Shown here: in pieces, positions 42,721 to 52,784 of the stretch
Layout of the letters: each line of letters begins with the position of its first letter
Position numbering within the stretch: position 1 is the stretch's first letter
NCBI GenBank assembly: GCA_027682585.1
Contig: JAQCZH010000002.1
Coordinates: forward strand, 248,001-312,000
Source of the DNA: Lachnospiraceae bacterium AF51-6-b8A
GTDB taxonomy: Bacteria; Bacillota; Clostridia; Lachnospirales; Lachnospiraceae
Direction of reading: 5' to 3'
DNA length: 64,000 nt
Translations under genes and position numbers: made by a program
Notes under the pieces: model-generated
Told to the model about the DNA's origin: nothing
Seen by the model: only the letters and a program-made list of their open reading frames with translations
The model's database searches: none

Positions 42721-43286
42721 CCGTCTATATCCTCCTCGGAAATAACCTCGCCATCCACGATGTCTCTGGATGCCTGATTGGTCTGCCGCACCAGAATCAT
42801 ATCACCGATGGCATCGACAATAATCATAATTCCAATGACTCTGGTCACCAGATTAAGGACTCCAAACGCGCCGAAGATACAGACCAGACCAAGAATCACA
42901 GAAATGATTCCAACAGCAATCATTCCTCCCCAGGAAGCGGCGCGATAACCCTTGGACTCCAAAGCAAGTCCAATATCCTGCACGCCGTGGTATAGCATAA
43001 CTATTCCAAAGATAGCTGGCAGGAAGGCTGCAACTGTATTTGGCTTAGAGAATGCCCAGAGGCCAATCAGGACCAGAAGCCCTCCTCCCAAACTGCTGAT
43101 GGTTGATCCCGTCGTCAACCCCCCCAGCAGAACGAAGGCCCCCATCAACAGAATCACGACCGCAACAAGGCGGACCAGAAAAGCGGTCACGCTATAGGGG
43201 GAGAAGGCCATAACCAGTCCCAGGATCAAAAAGAGAAGAGCCTGAGCCGTTACGTGAAAGTGCAGTTTTTTCAGTGTGTCAATCAT
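42717..43286 (-). CDS. DUF308 (HdeD-like) membrane protein
   Basis: 189 residues from ATG 43286, best spaced from AAGGAG. Six hydrophobic helices with the repeated LILGLVMAF / LLMGAFVLLGG / IIVDAIGDMIL pattern of HdeD/DUF308 proteins, which in enterics relate to acid stress. It follows the P-type ATPase by ten bases. Confidence 0.85.
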   Translation of the reverse strand: MIDTLKKLHFHVTAQALLFLILGLVMAFSPYSVTAFLVRLVAVVILLMGAFVLLGGLTTGSTISSLGGGLLVLIGLWAFSKPNTVAAFLPAIFGIVMLYHGVQDIGLALESKGYRAASWGGMIAVGIISVILGLVCIFGAFGVLNLVTRVIGIMIIVDAIGDMILVRQTNQASRDIVDGEVISEEDIDG

Positions 43287-43296
43287 CATTTTCTCC

Positions 43297-45642
43297 TTAT
43301 ACATGCTTATGTGCGTGCTTGTCCTTATGTTTCTTTATCGCCCCCTTCACCCAGTCAAAAAGGCGGTATAGATTGCGGACAACCGACTCCTGAGCGATCG
43401 CAAAAATACCGGCCAGAAGCAGGCCTGGGAAAGAGAGCTTCTGCAGGTTGAAAAGACCGCTGAAGAAGTATCCGCCCAGAATAAATCCCGCAATGGAAAC
43501 TGCCAGCACAATAGCGCGATAAGTATTCAGAGGACGGATGATCCGATAGAGAACCATGAAGCCCGCAATGGACAGAAGGTAAGTGGATGCCGTTGCCACA
43601 TCCTGCGACCGAATTCCAAAGACATCGGCAAAGCCAACCAGGCCCGCGATGGCGATAAAGGAGGTCAGAGAGGCCGGAAAAGCATGAAACATGGTCGATC
43701 GGAAAAAATGAGCATGCTGCTTTTTCGTATTAGGCTCAAAAGCCAGAAGGAAGGCCGGAAGGCCGATATTAAAAGCAGAGACCAAAGAGATCTGCGCCGG
43801 TTCCAGAGGATATGCAAATACCAGAATAATGGAGCAAAGCGCCAGCATAGCCGAGAACATATTCTTGTATAAGAACAAGGTCGCGGATCGGGTGATATTG
43901 TTAATGTCCCGCCTTCCTTCTGAAATAATCTCCCGCATGTGTGAAAAGTCATCATCCAGCAGAACCACCTGGGCAGCCTGACGGGCAGCATCGGAACCGG
44001 ACCCCATAGAGATAGAACAATCCGCCTCCTTCATAGCCAGGATATCATTGACTCCGTCTCCGGTCATGGCGACCTTCTTACCGGTCTCCTTGATGGCCAT
44101 GACGATTGCCTTCTTCTGCTCAGGCTTAACCCGGCCGAACACCCGGTATTTTGCGACAGCCTCCCGGATGTCCTCCTCATTGTTCAGCCGACTGGCATCT
44201 ACATAGCGATCCGCGTCAGGGATTCCCACGCCCTGCGCAATCGAAGAGACGGTCTGCGGATTGTCTCCGGAGATCACCCGCACTTCCACCTCCTGTTCCC
44301 TGAAATAGGTGAAGGTATCTTCCACATTGGGGCGAAGGCCGTTTTCCAGTGCCACAAATGCAAGCGGTTCGAAGGAATCACTCCCAATCTCTGCACGCAC
44401 AAGGGCAAGCACTCGCTGCCCCCGTTTTGTTCTCTCTTCCAGGGCCTGCCGATTCTCTTCCATCGCCTCAGATGACAGAAGGAACTCCGGGGCTCCAAAG
44501 CGAAAGGAGGCCTGCGGTGTATCAATGCAGGAGAATTTCTTCTTGGAGGAAAAGGGAGTAACTCTGGCTTCAGGCATGGTCATCGCCTGCTCGTAATAGC
44601 TCCGCAAAGCCTGCATGGTGATATTGTTATCTGTGCTGGTCGCAATATAGGCAGCCAGACTCTGCTCCGCCTGCGCCGTAACCTGTTCTCCCCGAGGGCC
44701 GAAGGCGTCAATGACATGCATCTCATTATCTGTGATCGTGCCCGTCTTGTCCACGCAGAGGACATCCACTCTGGCCAACGTCTCTGTGGAATGCATATCG
44801 TGAAGAAGAACCTTCTTCGTTGCCAGGCGGGCCGCCGACATTGCCAGAGCAATCGTCACCAGCAGGTAGAGCCCCTCCGGAATCATTCCGATCACCGCGG
44901 CGACCATGGAAATGATCGATTCTGAGAACCCCTTCTCATTCAAAATAAAAGACTCCAGGAAAAGTGTAATCCCGATCGGAATAATAGCAATTCCGGCAAT
45001 CTTAACAACCCACTCGATGCTGTTGACCATCTCAGATTGTTTCTCTTTGATCTCTTTCGCCTCAGCCGTAAGCCGGGAAACATAAGATTCGTCTCCGACC
45101 TGAGTCAGACGGGCCAGGCATTCACCAGAGACAATGAAGGAACCCGATTTGAGCTGGCTGCCGGGTACCTTCTCGATCTCATCCGATTCTCCTGTCAAAA
45201 GAGACTCATTGGCCATGAGTCTGCCATCCAGTAAAAGGGCGTCCGCCGGGATCTGCATACCGGCTTCTAAGACGATCAGATCATCGGATACCAGTTCAGA
45301 CATGGGAATCTTTCTTCTCTGCCCATCGCGGATGACTTCGTAATTCGATTCCGCCAGGACGGCCAGCCCATCCAGAATCTTTTTCGCATGCAGCTGCTGG
45401 GCAATACCAATCACTGTGTTGGCAACGATAACCGGCAAAAAGGTCAGACTGCGCAGGGAACCGCCGATCACAACCAGCACAGCCAGGATCAGGAAGATCA
45501 GGTTGAAATAGGTGAAAATATTGTCCCGAATGATCTCCCTGGCGGACTTGGATGCTTCTGTTGTAAGGACATTGACTTTGCCCTGGCGAACCTTCTCCGC
45601 AACCTGGGCACTGGTCAGTCCCTCCTGCCTGTTTTCCTGCAT
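43297..45642 (-). CDS. Cation-translocating P-type ATPase (CtpE-like)
   Basis: 781 residues. A-domain TGES (150-153); phosphorylation site D298 in DKTGTITDNEM; hinge TGDGVND; membrane motif IPEGLYLLVT in helix 4. There is no heavy-metal CPC motif and no N-terminal metal domain. IPEG is typical of Ca/Mn-type and CtpE-like pumps; the latter is a Ca2+ importer in mycobacteria. A histidine/lysine-rich C-terminus (KKHKDKHAHKHV) may bind metal. Downstream are DUF308, a small protein and TetR, then an MntP-like gene, so divalent-cation homeostasis is likely. Confidence 0.9.
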   Translation of the reverse strand: MQENRQEGLTSAQVAEKVRQGKVNVLTTEASKSAREIIRDNIFTYFNLIFLILAVLVVIGGSLRSLTFLPVIVANTVIGIAQQLHAKKILDGLAVLAESNYEVIRDGQRRKIPMSELVSDDLIVLEAGMQIPADALLLDGRLMANESLLTGESDEIEKVPGSQLKSGSFIVSGECLARLTQVGDESYVSRLTAEAKEIKEKQSEMVNSIEWVVKIAGIAIIPIGITLFLESFILNEKGFSESIISMVAAVIGMIPEGLYLLVTIALAMSAARLATKKVLLHDMHSTETLARVDVLCVDKTGTITDNEMHVIDAFGPRGEQVTAQAEQSLAAYIATSTDNNITMQALRSYYEQAMTMPEARVTPFSSKKKFSCIDTPQASFRFGAPEFLLSSEAMEENRQALEERTKRGQRVLALVRAEIGSDSFEPLAFVALENGLRPNVEDTFTYFREQEVEVRVISGDNPQTVSSIAQGVGIPDADRYVDASRLNNEEDIREAVAKYRVFGRVKPEQKKAIVMAIKETGKKVAMTGDGVNDILAMKEADCSISMGSGSDAARQAAQVVLLDDDFSHMREIISEGRRDINNITRSATLFLYKNMFSAMLALCSIILVFAYPLEPAQISLVSAFNIGLPAFLLAFEPNTKKQHAHFFRSTMFHAFPASLTSFIAIAGLVGFADVFGIRSQDVATASTYLLSIAGFMVLYRIIRPLNTYRAIVLAVSIAGFILGGYFFSGLFNLQKLSFPGLLLAGIFAIAQESVVRNLYRLFDWVKGAIKKHKDKHAHKHV

Positions 45643-45767
45643 GACGACTCCTACTCTCAGCGACTTGCCTTCCTATTATCCTAGCACGAAGCAAGCCTGT
45701 CACCCCTAAAGAGAACATTAATTTTTCTGAATTTTTTCTTAAAGCGCAGGCTTCAAACATACGTTTC

Positions 45768-47018
45768 TTAAAGATGCGCCCTCTCCAGCAGAACTACATT
45801 TTCAATTCCATCTGTGAAAGGAAACATATCTACCGGGGCAATCCGCCTGATCACGTAATCGCTGTCCAGATACCTGAGATCCCTGGCCTGTGTCTTGGGA
45901 TCACAGGAGATATAGACGATCTTCTCAGGCGCCAGACGCCTTAAAGCCAGAAGAAACTCCTCCGTAGAACCAGCTCTTGGCGGATCCATGAAAACCAGAT
46001 CAAAGTTTCTCCCCGCCTCAGCTTCTGCCAGCATAAAAGCACCTGCATCTGCGACAACAAAGCGCGCCCGCTTAAGGCCATTTACTCTGGCGTTGATTCT
46101 GGCATCCCGGACGGCTGCAGGATTGCACTCCACGCCGATCAGTTCCATCTGATCTTCTTCCTGTTCTCGATACCATCTTCCCTGCCGTCCTGCTCCTCCC
46201 TCTGCCTTCTTTCTCTGCTCCTGTGACCTTCTGGCCAGATCAACTGCCGCTGCAATGCCAATGGTTCCAGTGCCGCAATAGGCATCCAGAACTCTTTCTT
46301 TTCCCTTCAGGTCCGCCATCTCAATTGCCAGACGGTAGAGCTTCCTGGTCTGCTGGCTATTGACCTGATAGAAAGCGCCCGGGGAAATACGAAATCTGGC
46401 CCCCATCAAGCGGTCCTCAAGATAACCGGGACCGCAGAGGACTTCATAGCGCTCTCCCAAAAGAACAGAGGTACTCTGTCCGTTGATATTCTGCAGAATG
46501 GTTGTGATATTGGGGTGCGCTTTTTTCAGAGCTGACACGAAATTCCTGCGGGAGGGGAACGTGGGCTGGGCAGTCACCAGGATCACCATGATCTGTCCCT
46601 GATCCACAGTCCGGCGCACTATAATGTGCCGCAGGCATCCTCTTCCCGTATCTTCGTTGTAGGGCTCCACCCTGAAAGAAGGAAGAAGTTCCCTGACGCT
46701 TGCGATCACCTGATCGCAAGCCCTGTCCTCAATCTGACATTGATCAATATTGACAATTCGATGACTTCCCCTCTCATAGCTGCCACAGACAATCTTTCCC
46801 CCGAGACTTCCTCCGAAGACCGCATGGGCTTTATTGCGATAGTAATAGGGGAAATTCATGCCCAGAATCGGCTCTGGTCTTCCATAATTCTTCAGGAGAT
46901 CAGCCACCTGTTTCTCCTTCATTTTCAGCTGCTCGCTGTAGGGCAAGCGCTGCATGCTGCAGCCTCCGCACCACTTCTCATAAGGGCAGCGGGGCAAGGC
47001 ATTGACCTGTTGACTCAT
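45768..47018 (-). CDS. rlmD: 23S rRNA (uracil-C5)-methyltransferase, RlmD/RumA family
   Basis: 416 residues. N-terminal iron-sulfur cysteines CPYEKWCGGC; SAM site VLDAYCGTGTIG; FMDPPRAG; catalytic cysteine in VYISCDPKTQARDL. There is no N-terminal TRAM domain, as in the short clostridial forms. A glycine/arginine/glutamate-rich insertion (RRSQEQRKKAEGGAGRQGRW) interrupts the methyltransferase fold. It may methylate U747 and/or U1939. Confidence 0.88.
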   Translation of the reverse strand: MSQQVNALPRCPYEKWCGGCSMQRLPYSEQLKMKEKQVADLLKNYGRPEPILGMNFPYYYRNKAHAVFGGSLGGKIVCGSYERGSHRIVNIDQCQIEDRACDQVIASVRELLPSFRVEPYNEDTGRGCLRHIIVRRTVDQGQIMVILVTAQPTFPSRRNFVSALKKAHPNITTILQNINGQSTSVLLGERYEVLCGPGYLEDRLMGARFRISPGAFYQVNSQQTRKLYRLAIEMADLKGKERVLDAYCGTGTIGIAAAVDLARRSQEQRKKAEGGAGRQGRWYREQEEDQMELIGVECNPAAVRDARINARVNGLKRARFVVADAGAFMLAEAEAGRNFDLVFMDPPRAGSTEEFLLALRRLAPEKIVYISCDPKTQARDLRYLDSDYVIRRIAPVDMFPFTDGIENVVLLERAHL

Positions 47019-47316
47019 CTTAGCTCCTCTGTATCTGCATCGGGTCTGCAGCCCAATCGCACTCCAACCATTCTCCTCAAACTTTTTCTATTTTACTACG
47101 CCGAACCTGTTTCCCCAAATTTATTTTTCCGCCGCCCGCCGTCTTCACACCCTGTCCCTTTCTGTCCCCCCTGCACTCATCTGTGTCAGTCGATTTTCGT
47201 TTTGAAACGGCGTCTTCCGTTCTGAGACATTTCAACACACAGGTATCCCCGAAATATGTTACAATGCAGTTTGTAGTTCAAACAAAATTCACAAATATAG
47301 GAGTTTGGAGGATGTT
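47019..47316. promoter_or_regulatory. Upstream region of the aquaporin gene
   Basis: Pyrimidine-rich start, then an extended -10 (TGTTACAAT, 47257-47265) about 50 bases before the start codon. No gene seen on either strand. Confidence 0.45.
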
Positions 47317-48015
47317 ATGAAAAAGTATTTCGCTGAATTTATCGGAACAGCCGTCCTGGTCACCTTCGGCTGCGGTACCGCTATGCTGGTAGGATGTGAT
47401 CCCAAGGCCGGAACCGGCTACCTTCTAACCGCACTCGCTTTCGGTCTGTCTATTGTCGCCGAGGCCTACTGCATCGGCAATATCTCCGGCTGCCATGTCA
47501 ACCCCGCCGTATCTCTTGGCGTTCTGCTCAGTGGCAGAATGTCCGGCAGAGATTTCATCGGCTACCTTGTCGCTCAGGTGCTCGGCGCCATCTGCGGGAG
47601 TGTCCTGCTGAGCGCAATCTTCAGTCTTGGCAGTGTCACAGACCAGACAGGCGCTTATGGTTCCAATGGTCTTGCCGGAGTCAACGGATCCATCGGAGCC
47701 GGATTCTTAGTTGAGACGGTGCTCACCTTCGTTTTCGTTCTCACTATTTTAGGTGTCACTTCTAAAAAGGCCAATCACGGTTCCTTTGGGGGCCTGATCA
47801 TCGGGCTGACTCTGACCTTTGTTCACATCCTGGGCATCGGGCTCACTGGCACCTCTGTCAATCCCGCCCGCTCCATCGGACCTGCTCTGATCGCTGCTGT
47901 CAACGGAAACCCCAAGCCCATCGGTCTCATCTGGCTCTTTATTGCCGCCCCTCTTTTGGGAGGCGCCATCGCCGCTCTCTGCTACCGCGGACTCGCCGGG
48001 CAGGATGCCGCGTAA
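47317..48015 (+). CDS. MIP-family aquaporin / glycerol facilitator
   Basis: 232 residues from ATG 47317 (TTGGAGGATGTT upstream). Six membrane helices and the two pore loops GCHVNPAVSLG and TSVNPARSIGPAL, both with NPA. The residues around the second NPA (PARS) are aquaporin-like rather than GlpF-like (PARD). The glycerol regulator GlpP follows downstream, so glycerol uptake is still possible. Confidence 0.9.
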   Translation: MKKYFAEFIGTAVLVTFGCGTAMLVGCDPKAGTGYLLTALAFGLSIVAEAYCIGNISGCHVNPAVSLGVLLSGRMSGRDFIGYLVAQVLGAICGSVLLSAIFSLGSVTDQTGAYGSNGLAGVNGSIGAGFLVETVLTFVFVLTILGVTSKKANHGSFGGLIIGLTLTFVHILGIGLTGTSVNPARSIGPALIAAVNGNPKPIGLIWLFIAAPLLGGAIAALCYRGLAGQDAA

Positions 48016-48106
48016 ACAGAAGCATTTTCCCATGCAGACCATTATTCCTCGACCACGGGTAGGAACGATGGTCCGCCATTGGTCTCTCACAGGACTGGTA
48101 TTCCCT

Positions 48107-48141
48107 GAGCAATGAAATACAGGCTCCGCGAATATTCCATT
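48107..48141. repeat. Short hairpin repeat, copy A
   Basis: AATGAAATA ... TATTCCATT around CAGGCTCCGCGAA. Related copies lie at 58706-58745, 58753-58785 and 59187-59217. Confidence 0.55.
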
Positions 48142-48154
48142 ATCATAAATTGTC

Positions 48155-48195
48155 AAAAAGCAAGTATGCTCTTCTTCTGAGCGTACTTGCTTTTT
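48155..48195. terminator. Bidirectional intrinsic terminator
   Basis: AAAAAGCAAGTATGCTC pairs with GAGCGTACTTGCTTTTT (one G-T), with T-runs on both strands. Ends the aquaporin transcript and insulates glpP. Confidence 0.88.
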
Positions 48196-48358
48196 GGCTT
48201 GCCCCCATCATATATCTCAAAATCCGCATTTGATTCCTCTCACTTTTCTTTCCTATAATCATTACAACATCATGAATGGGAAACGAGGCAAAACACCGTG
48301 AGATTGATGACAGAAAAGCCGTTCCCCGCAGAACCTGCTTTAAGAAAGGAAAATTCAT

Positions 48359-48925
48359 ATGAATCGAGAATTTGTCAATGCAATTGAAGCCTCACCAGTC
48401 ATTGCCGCCGTCAAAGATGATGCCGGTCTCTCCCGCTGTCTTTCCGCAGACAGCAGAATTGTCTTCATTCTCTATGGAGATCTGATCAGCATTCCCCGTA
48501 TTGTCTCCCAAATCAAAGAGGCCGGTAAGATGGCCATGGTTCACATTGACCTGATCCATGGTCTTCAGGCCAAAGAAATCGCTGTAGATTTCATCAGAAC
48601 CTACACGGATGCAGACGGGATTATCTCCACCAAAGCAAATCTCATATCCCATGCCAGAGAACTGGGACTGGCAACTGTCATGCGTTTCTTCCTGATCGAC
48701 TCCATGGCCTATGACGCGATTCTTCGCCAGCTTCCCACAGCCAGACCAGACGTCGTTGAAATCCTTCCTGGACCCATGCCTAAACTGATCAGCAGGATCA
48801 AGAATCAGATCAGACTTCCTCTCATCTGCGGAGGACTGGTCTCAGATAAAGAGGATGTTCTCTCCATCCTGTCTGCCGGAGCGGACGCCATCTCTTCAAC
48901 CAGAGAGGCGGTCTGGTTCTTATAA
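48359..48925 (+). CDS. glpP: Glycerol-3-phosphate responsive antiterminator
   Basis: 188 residues; AAGGA upstream of ATG 48359. TIM-barrel GlpP pattern: PVIAAVKDD, VFILYGDL, VHIDLIHGL, DGIISTKANLI, VEILPGPMPKLI and LICGGLVSDKEDV. With glycerol-3-phosphate bound, GlpP binds glp leader mRNAs and prevents termination. Only the aquaporin gene nearby could belong to its regulon. Confidence 0.95.
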   Translation: MNREFVNAIEASPVIAAVKDDAGLSRCLSADSRIVFILYGDLISIPRIVSQIKEAGKMAMVHIDLIHGLQAKEIAVDFIRTYTDADGIISTKANLISHARELGLATVMRFFLIDSMAYDAILRQLPTARPDVVEILPGPMPKLISRIKNQIRLPLICGGLVSDKEDVLSILSAGADAISSTREAVWFL

Positions 48926-48975
48926 GCTCTGGGATCATTGCCCGGACAGGGAGGGCCTCCTTTACGGCATGTGCC

Positions 48976-49752
48976 TTAGGTATCTCTATGAAAGAGCTCC
49001 CTCATCCGATCCATCCGCTCCTTTGTCGGATCACTGTTCTCAAAAATCACGGATCCCAATGCCCTGCTCTCGGTCTCCAAGTCCTCAACCCGGATCCGTC
49101 GCAGCAATTCTCTCGCCGTCCCGGCCGCCCCGTCATAGATCTTAACGGAAGCTCCCATCAGCTCCTGAACCTGCCTTCGCACAAAAGGATAGTGGGTACA
49201 GCCCAGGACAACCGCATCTGCATCCCGATAGGGCGCGAGAAGTTTCTCCAGGAAACACATAAGCTCCGGCGTCTGATCTCTCCCTTCCTCAACGAATTCC
49301 ATGAGTCCCGGACAGGACAGAGTCTCTATCTCAGCCACATGGCGAAAGCGATCACAGAGCAGATGAAGTTTTCCCAGGCGAACCGTCATCGGTGTCGCCA
49401 TAACCAGGATCCTGCCCCCTGGATTCTCCAGGCAGGCAGGCTTAACCGCAGGTTCGATCCCCACAATAGGGAAGTTGGGATACATCTCTCTAAGCTTGCG
49501 AACCGCTGCGGAAGTCGCTGTGTTGCAGGCTACTGCTACAGCCTTACATCCTCGGTTCATCAGGTGCTGGATATTTTTGATGGTCAGCTCCTGTATCTCT
49601 GGAAGTTCCCGCGTGCCATAAGGCGCATTCTTAGAATCTCCGAAGTAGAGGAAGTCCTCATGGGGCATGACCTTGACCAACTCTCTTAGAACACTGATTC
49701 CCCCCATGCCGGAGTCAAAGACTGCAATTGGCGCATTTTTCTCTCGAGCCAT
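48976..49752 (-). CDS. murI: Glutamate racemase
   Basis: 258 residues. Catalytic cysteines C76 in VACNTATS and C185 in LGCTHYPF; substrate motif FDSGMGGISVLREL. It makes D-glutamate for peptidoglycan. Convergent with glpP; stop codons are about 50 bases apart. Confidence 0.96.
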   Translation of the reverse strand: MAREKNAPIAVFDSGMGGISVLRELVKVMPHEDFLYFGDSKNAPYGTRELPEIQELTIKNIQHLMNRGCKAVAVACNTATSAAVRKLREMYPNFPIVGIEPAVKPACLENPGGRILVMATPMTVRLGKLHLLCDRFRHVAEIETLSCPGLMEFVEEGRDQTPELMCFLEKLLAPYRDADAVVLGCTHYPFVRRQVQELMGASVKIYDGAAGTARELLRRIRVEDLETESRALGSVIFENSDPTKERMDRMRELFHRDT

Positions 49753-49872
49753 AAAATCTCCATCCGCGCATCATCATCTCCATCAGCCCAAACAGCCGTT
49801 AAAAAGACGCTTTGCGCACTACCGCCTGCAAGAAAAAAGCGCATCTCCCGGTGTCAGAAGATACGCCACGAG

Positions 49873-49943
49873 AGCGGGTGATGGGAATCGAACCCACGTA
49901 TCCAGCTTGGAAGGCTGGTGTTCTACCATTGAACTACACCCGC
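49873..49943 (-). tRNA. tRNA-Gly (TCC)
   Basis: 71-base cloverleaf on the minus strand: acceptor GCGGGTG/CACCCGC, T-arm GTGGGTTCGATTCCC, anticodon loop CTTCCAA reading GGA. No encoded CCA. Confidence 0.96.
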
Positions 49944-49946
49944 ATG

Positions 49947-50019
<73 letters not shown>

Positions 50020-50096
50020 TCTGTGCTCGGCACATGTTCCACATTGTATGAGATGACTGACCGGGTGTCAATCCCGAAAATCCTGCCTGGATATAC

Positions 50097-52784
50097 TCAG
50101 CTGTTTTCAGCAGGCATACGACTGGGGTGGCAGGTCAGATAGATCAGCTGACGACGAACAGCGATCTGTCTAAGGAAGGTCATCGCTCTTTTCACCTTGT
50201 CCTGATCAAGATTATTGAATGGATCATCTAAAATTACCATGGGCTGATCTCTGGAGAAAATCGTATCGACCAGAGCAAAACGTGCCGCAAGGGCAATCAG
50301 ATCGTGATACCCTGCGGAGAGGAATTCTCCCCGCTTCTGCTGTTCCTTGTAGACCAGCTTTGGATTCAGATCAATATCCAGGGTAAAGCGCTCCGGCCGC
50401 TCGGCCATGCCGCTTCCTCCCAGAATCTCAAGATAGTGCTGCATGTTGTTCTGCAAAGGCCCCATATAGCGGGCCAGATAAGACTCTCTGGCTCTGTTCA
50501 GGTAGTCCTGCGTCAGTTCCAGGATGCGAACATTATCCTGCATCCCTGTCTCCCGCTCTTTTAACTCCCGTACCTCATCTCTGGCCTCCTCATAATCCTG
50601 CAGTTCTTCCAGCAGATTGGTCCAGTCATCCTTCAGATCATTGATGACCTGCGTCAGACTGACCAGAGACTCATCCAGAAGCACTTGCTCTCTCTGCAGC
50701 TCTTCTACGGACTCACCCTCATAAACGGAGGTAACTGCCTCCTCTTCTTCCGTCACCTCCCTGCGCAGTTCCTCCACACGGCTGGTTAGATCTGTCAGGC
50801 GGTCCATATTGCGGCGGATCTGAGCAATACATTCGTGCCGGCTCTTCTCTGTCACCGGGTAATCGGCTAAGAAGTCGCCAATGGATCGGCGCCAGCCTGC
50901 CACCTGTTCCTCCAGATTCTCCACCTGTCCCCTTAAAGTCACATACTCCCGGTAAGCCTGGGCATCTTCCTGAAGCCTCTGCAGCAGAGCCTCTTCATTG
51001 AATTCATGGTAGAGGTCCATTTCATAAGAATCCGCATAGGGCTGCAGCTGCGTATAGAGCTGCATGGATGCATTGGCCAATTCCTCCACGGCGCCAGCGG
51101 AATTGTCAATAGCCCTGGCCTCTGCAGCTGTCAATCGGTCAAAATTCTCCTTCTTGATCCGGATCTCGGTCAGATGCTGCTGCATACTTCCCTCTTCCTC
51201 CGGGAAAAAAGACAGAAAATCAATGCAGATCTTGCGGGAAGCATCCCTTTTTCTGGCCGCCTCCTGCCTCTCCTGCCGGGCCTGTTCGATTTCCCGATCC
51301 AAATCGGACAGAGCCTGCTGATAAATGCTCTGCTGTCTCCTGTGGCCGCTGAAACCGCTAACCGCAACAACAGCCGCAGCTGCGACAAATACAAGACCCA
51401 GCATCAGGCGGGAGAAGCCCCCATCAGACGCGTATAGCGTCAAAAAGGTTCCTCCTCCCAGGACGAAAACCAGAGCGATCAGGCCTGTCACCAAACCGAG
51501 GCCAAAGCCTGATTCAGACCGGCGGTCCGCAATTTTCTCCTCTTTCCCCCGTTCCAGTTCCTCCGACTGCTTCGCCAGCTCACTGACACGCCCGGTGTAG
51601 GTGGCAAGGTTGTTGATTTCGCTTGAAATCAGATCCAGTTCCTCGCGGCTTGGATCCTTAATGGAAAAATAATCACGCAGTTCTGCCAACTGATCGCGAT
51701 CCTCTTCCGACATAACAGCATAGGACTGCTGTATGCGCAGGTCTTTCAGATGCGCCGCCTCCTTTTCCCAGGCCGCGAATTGACCGGGCGTCGGAATTTC
51801 CTCCGGGAAAAGTTCCATGAGGTCTTTGACATAGGCCTCCTTGGGCACCTTCGCCCGCAGTTCCTCCAGTTCCTTCTCCCGCACGGCCAACTGATGATCC
51901 GCATCCGTAACTTCATCCATGACCTCTGGACTCGGAATTCCTCTGACAAAAAAGGTCTGGCACTTCTCCAGTTCTCTCTCATTCTCTGACAGCTGCTGCT
52001 TCTTCTGCCGGAAAGCTCCCAGAGCCTGCTCTCTTTTTACCTGTTCCGTAATTCGGTCATTTAGGGCCCGCTTCTGCTCCTCCAGCCGATGCAGCTGATT
52101 CCTCTTCTCAAGCAGCCTCTCCTCTGCCATGCGGGCAGCTTCCTGGGTTGCTGGGATTCGGTCCGCCAGTTCCTGCTTGACAGAGATTTTCTGCTGCAGA
52201 AGGCGCAGTCTGCCGGTATTGGTCTTGGAATTGCGCTTGTAATCCCGAATCTGATTTTCGATACTGGCAATCGCCTCCTCAAAATGGGTGACATCATCCC
52301 GGTTCACGCGGTTTCCCTTGCCCATATGGGCATTCATCGAATCCGTAATTCCGGTATCCAGCGCATTTTGCGGAACGAAGATTGACTTTTCAAATGATTC
52401 CCGGTCAACGGAAAAAAGTTCCTCCCCGATCTGATCTGAAAAATCACATGACTGCTGATTGGTGGAAAGGTCGATCAGGGTGAAGCGGTCTGACTTATCC
52501 GTGCGGCCGAAGCTACGCTCAATTCGATACGCTTTCTCTCCCGTCTCAAAGACCAGAGAGCCTCCATAACTTCCCCCATCCCAGGGCTCGTACTTCTGCC
52601 TTTCATGCAGCGTCTTGGTTCCTCTGGAATATTCCATGCCATAGAACATGGCCTTCAGGAAAACAGAAAATGTCGTCTTTCCCCAGCCATTTTCTTCCAA
52701 AATCGCGTTGAGCCCCGGCTTAAACATGAAGTTTCGATCCCGGATGGTTCCAAATCCGGCAATATAACAGGAAATCAACTTCAT
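50097..52784 (-). CDS. SbcC/YhaN-like ATPase with central membrane segments
   Basis: 895 residues. Walker A ILEENGWGKTTF (about 28-39), long coiled coils, a hydrophobic pair of helices in the middle (GLGLVTGLIALVFVLGGG and LMLGLVFVAAAAVVAV), a second coiled coil, and Walker B PMVILDDPFNNLD near the C-terminus. The membrane pair at the coiled-coil apex replaces the Rad50 zinc hook, as in YhaN-type proteins. It overlaps the phosphoesterase gene by four bases, the standard SbcD-SbcC-like arrangement. It likely forms a DNA-end processing or DNA-repair complex tethered to the membrane. Confidence 0.88.
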   Translation of the reverse strand: MKLISCYIAGFGTIRDRNFMFKPGLNAILEENGWGKTTFSVFLKAMFYGMEYSRGTKTLHERQKYEPWDGGSYGGSLVFETGEKAYRIERSFGRTDKSDRFTLIDLSTNQQSCDFSDQIGEELFSVDRESFEKSIFVPQNALDTGITDSMNAHMGKGNRVNRDDVTHFEEAIASIENQIRDYKRNSKTNTGRLRLLQQKISVKQELADRIPATQEAARMAEERLLEKRNQLHRLEEQKRALNDRITEQVKREQALGAFRQKKQQLSENERELEKCQTFFVRGIPSPEVMDEVTDADHQLAVREKELEELRAKVPKEAYVKDLMELFPEEIPTPGQFAAWEKEAAHLKDLRIQQSYAVMSEEDRDQLAELRDYFSIKDPSREELDLISSEINNLATYTGRVSELAKQSEELERGKEEKIADRRSESGFGLGLVTGLIALVFVLGGGTFLTLYASDGGFSRLMLGLVFVAAAAVVAVSGFSGHRRQQSIYQQALSDLDREIEQARQERQEAARKRDASRKICIDFLSFFPEEEGSMQQHLTEIRIKKENFDRLTAAEARAIDNSAGAVEELANASMQLYTQLQPYADSYEMDLYHEFNEEALLQRLQEDAQAYREYVTLRGQVENLEEQVAGWRRSIGDFLADYPVTEKSRHECIAQIRRNMDRLTDLTSRVEELRREVTEEEEAVTSVYEGESVEELQREQVLLDESLVSLTQVINDLKDDWTNLLEELQDYEEARDEVRELKERETGMQDNVRILELTQDYLNRARESYLARYMGPLQNNMQHYLEILGGSGMAERPERFTLDIDLNPKLVYKEQQKRGEFLSAGYHDLIALAARFALVDTIFSRDQPMVILDDPFNNLDQDKVKRAMTFLRQIAVRRQLIYLTCHPSRMPAENS

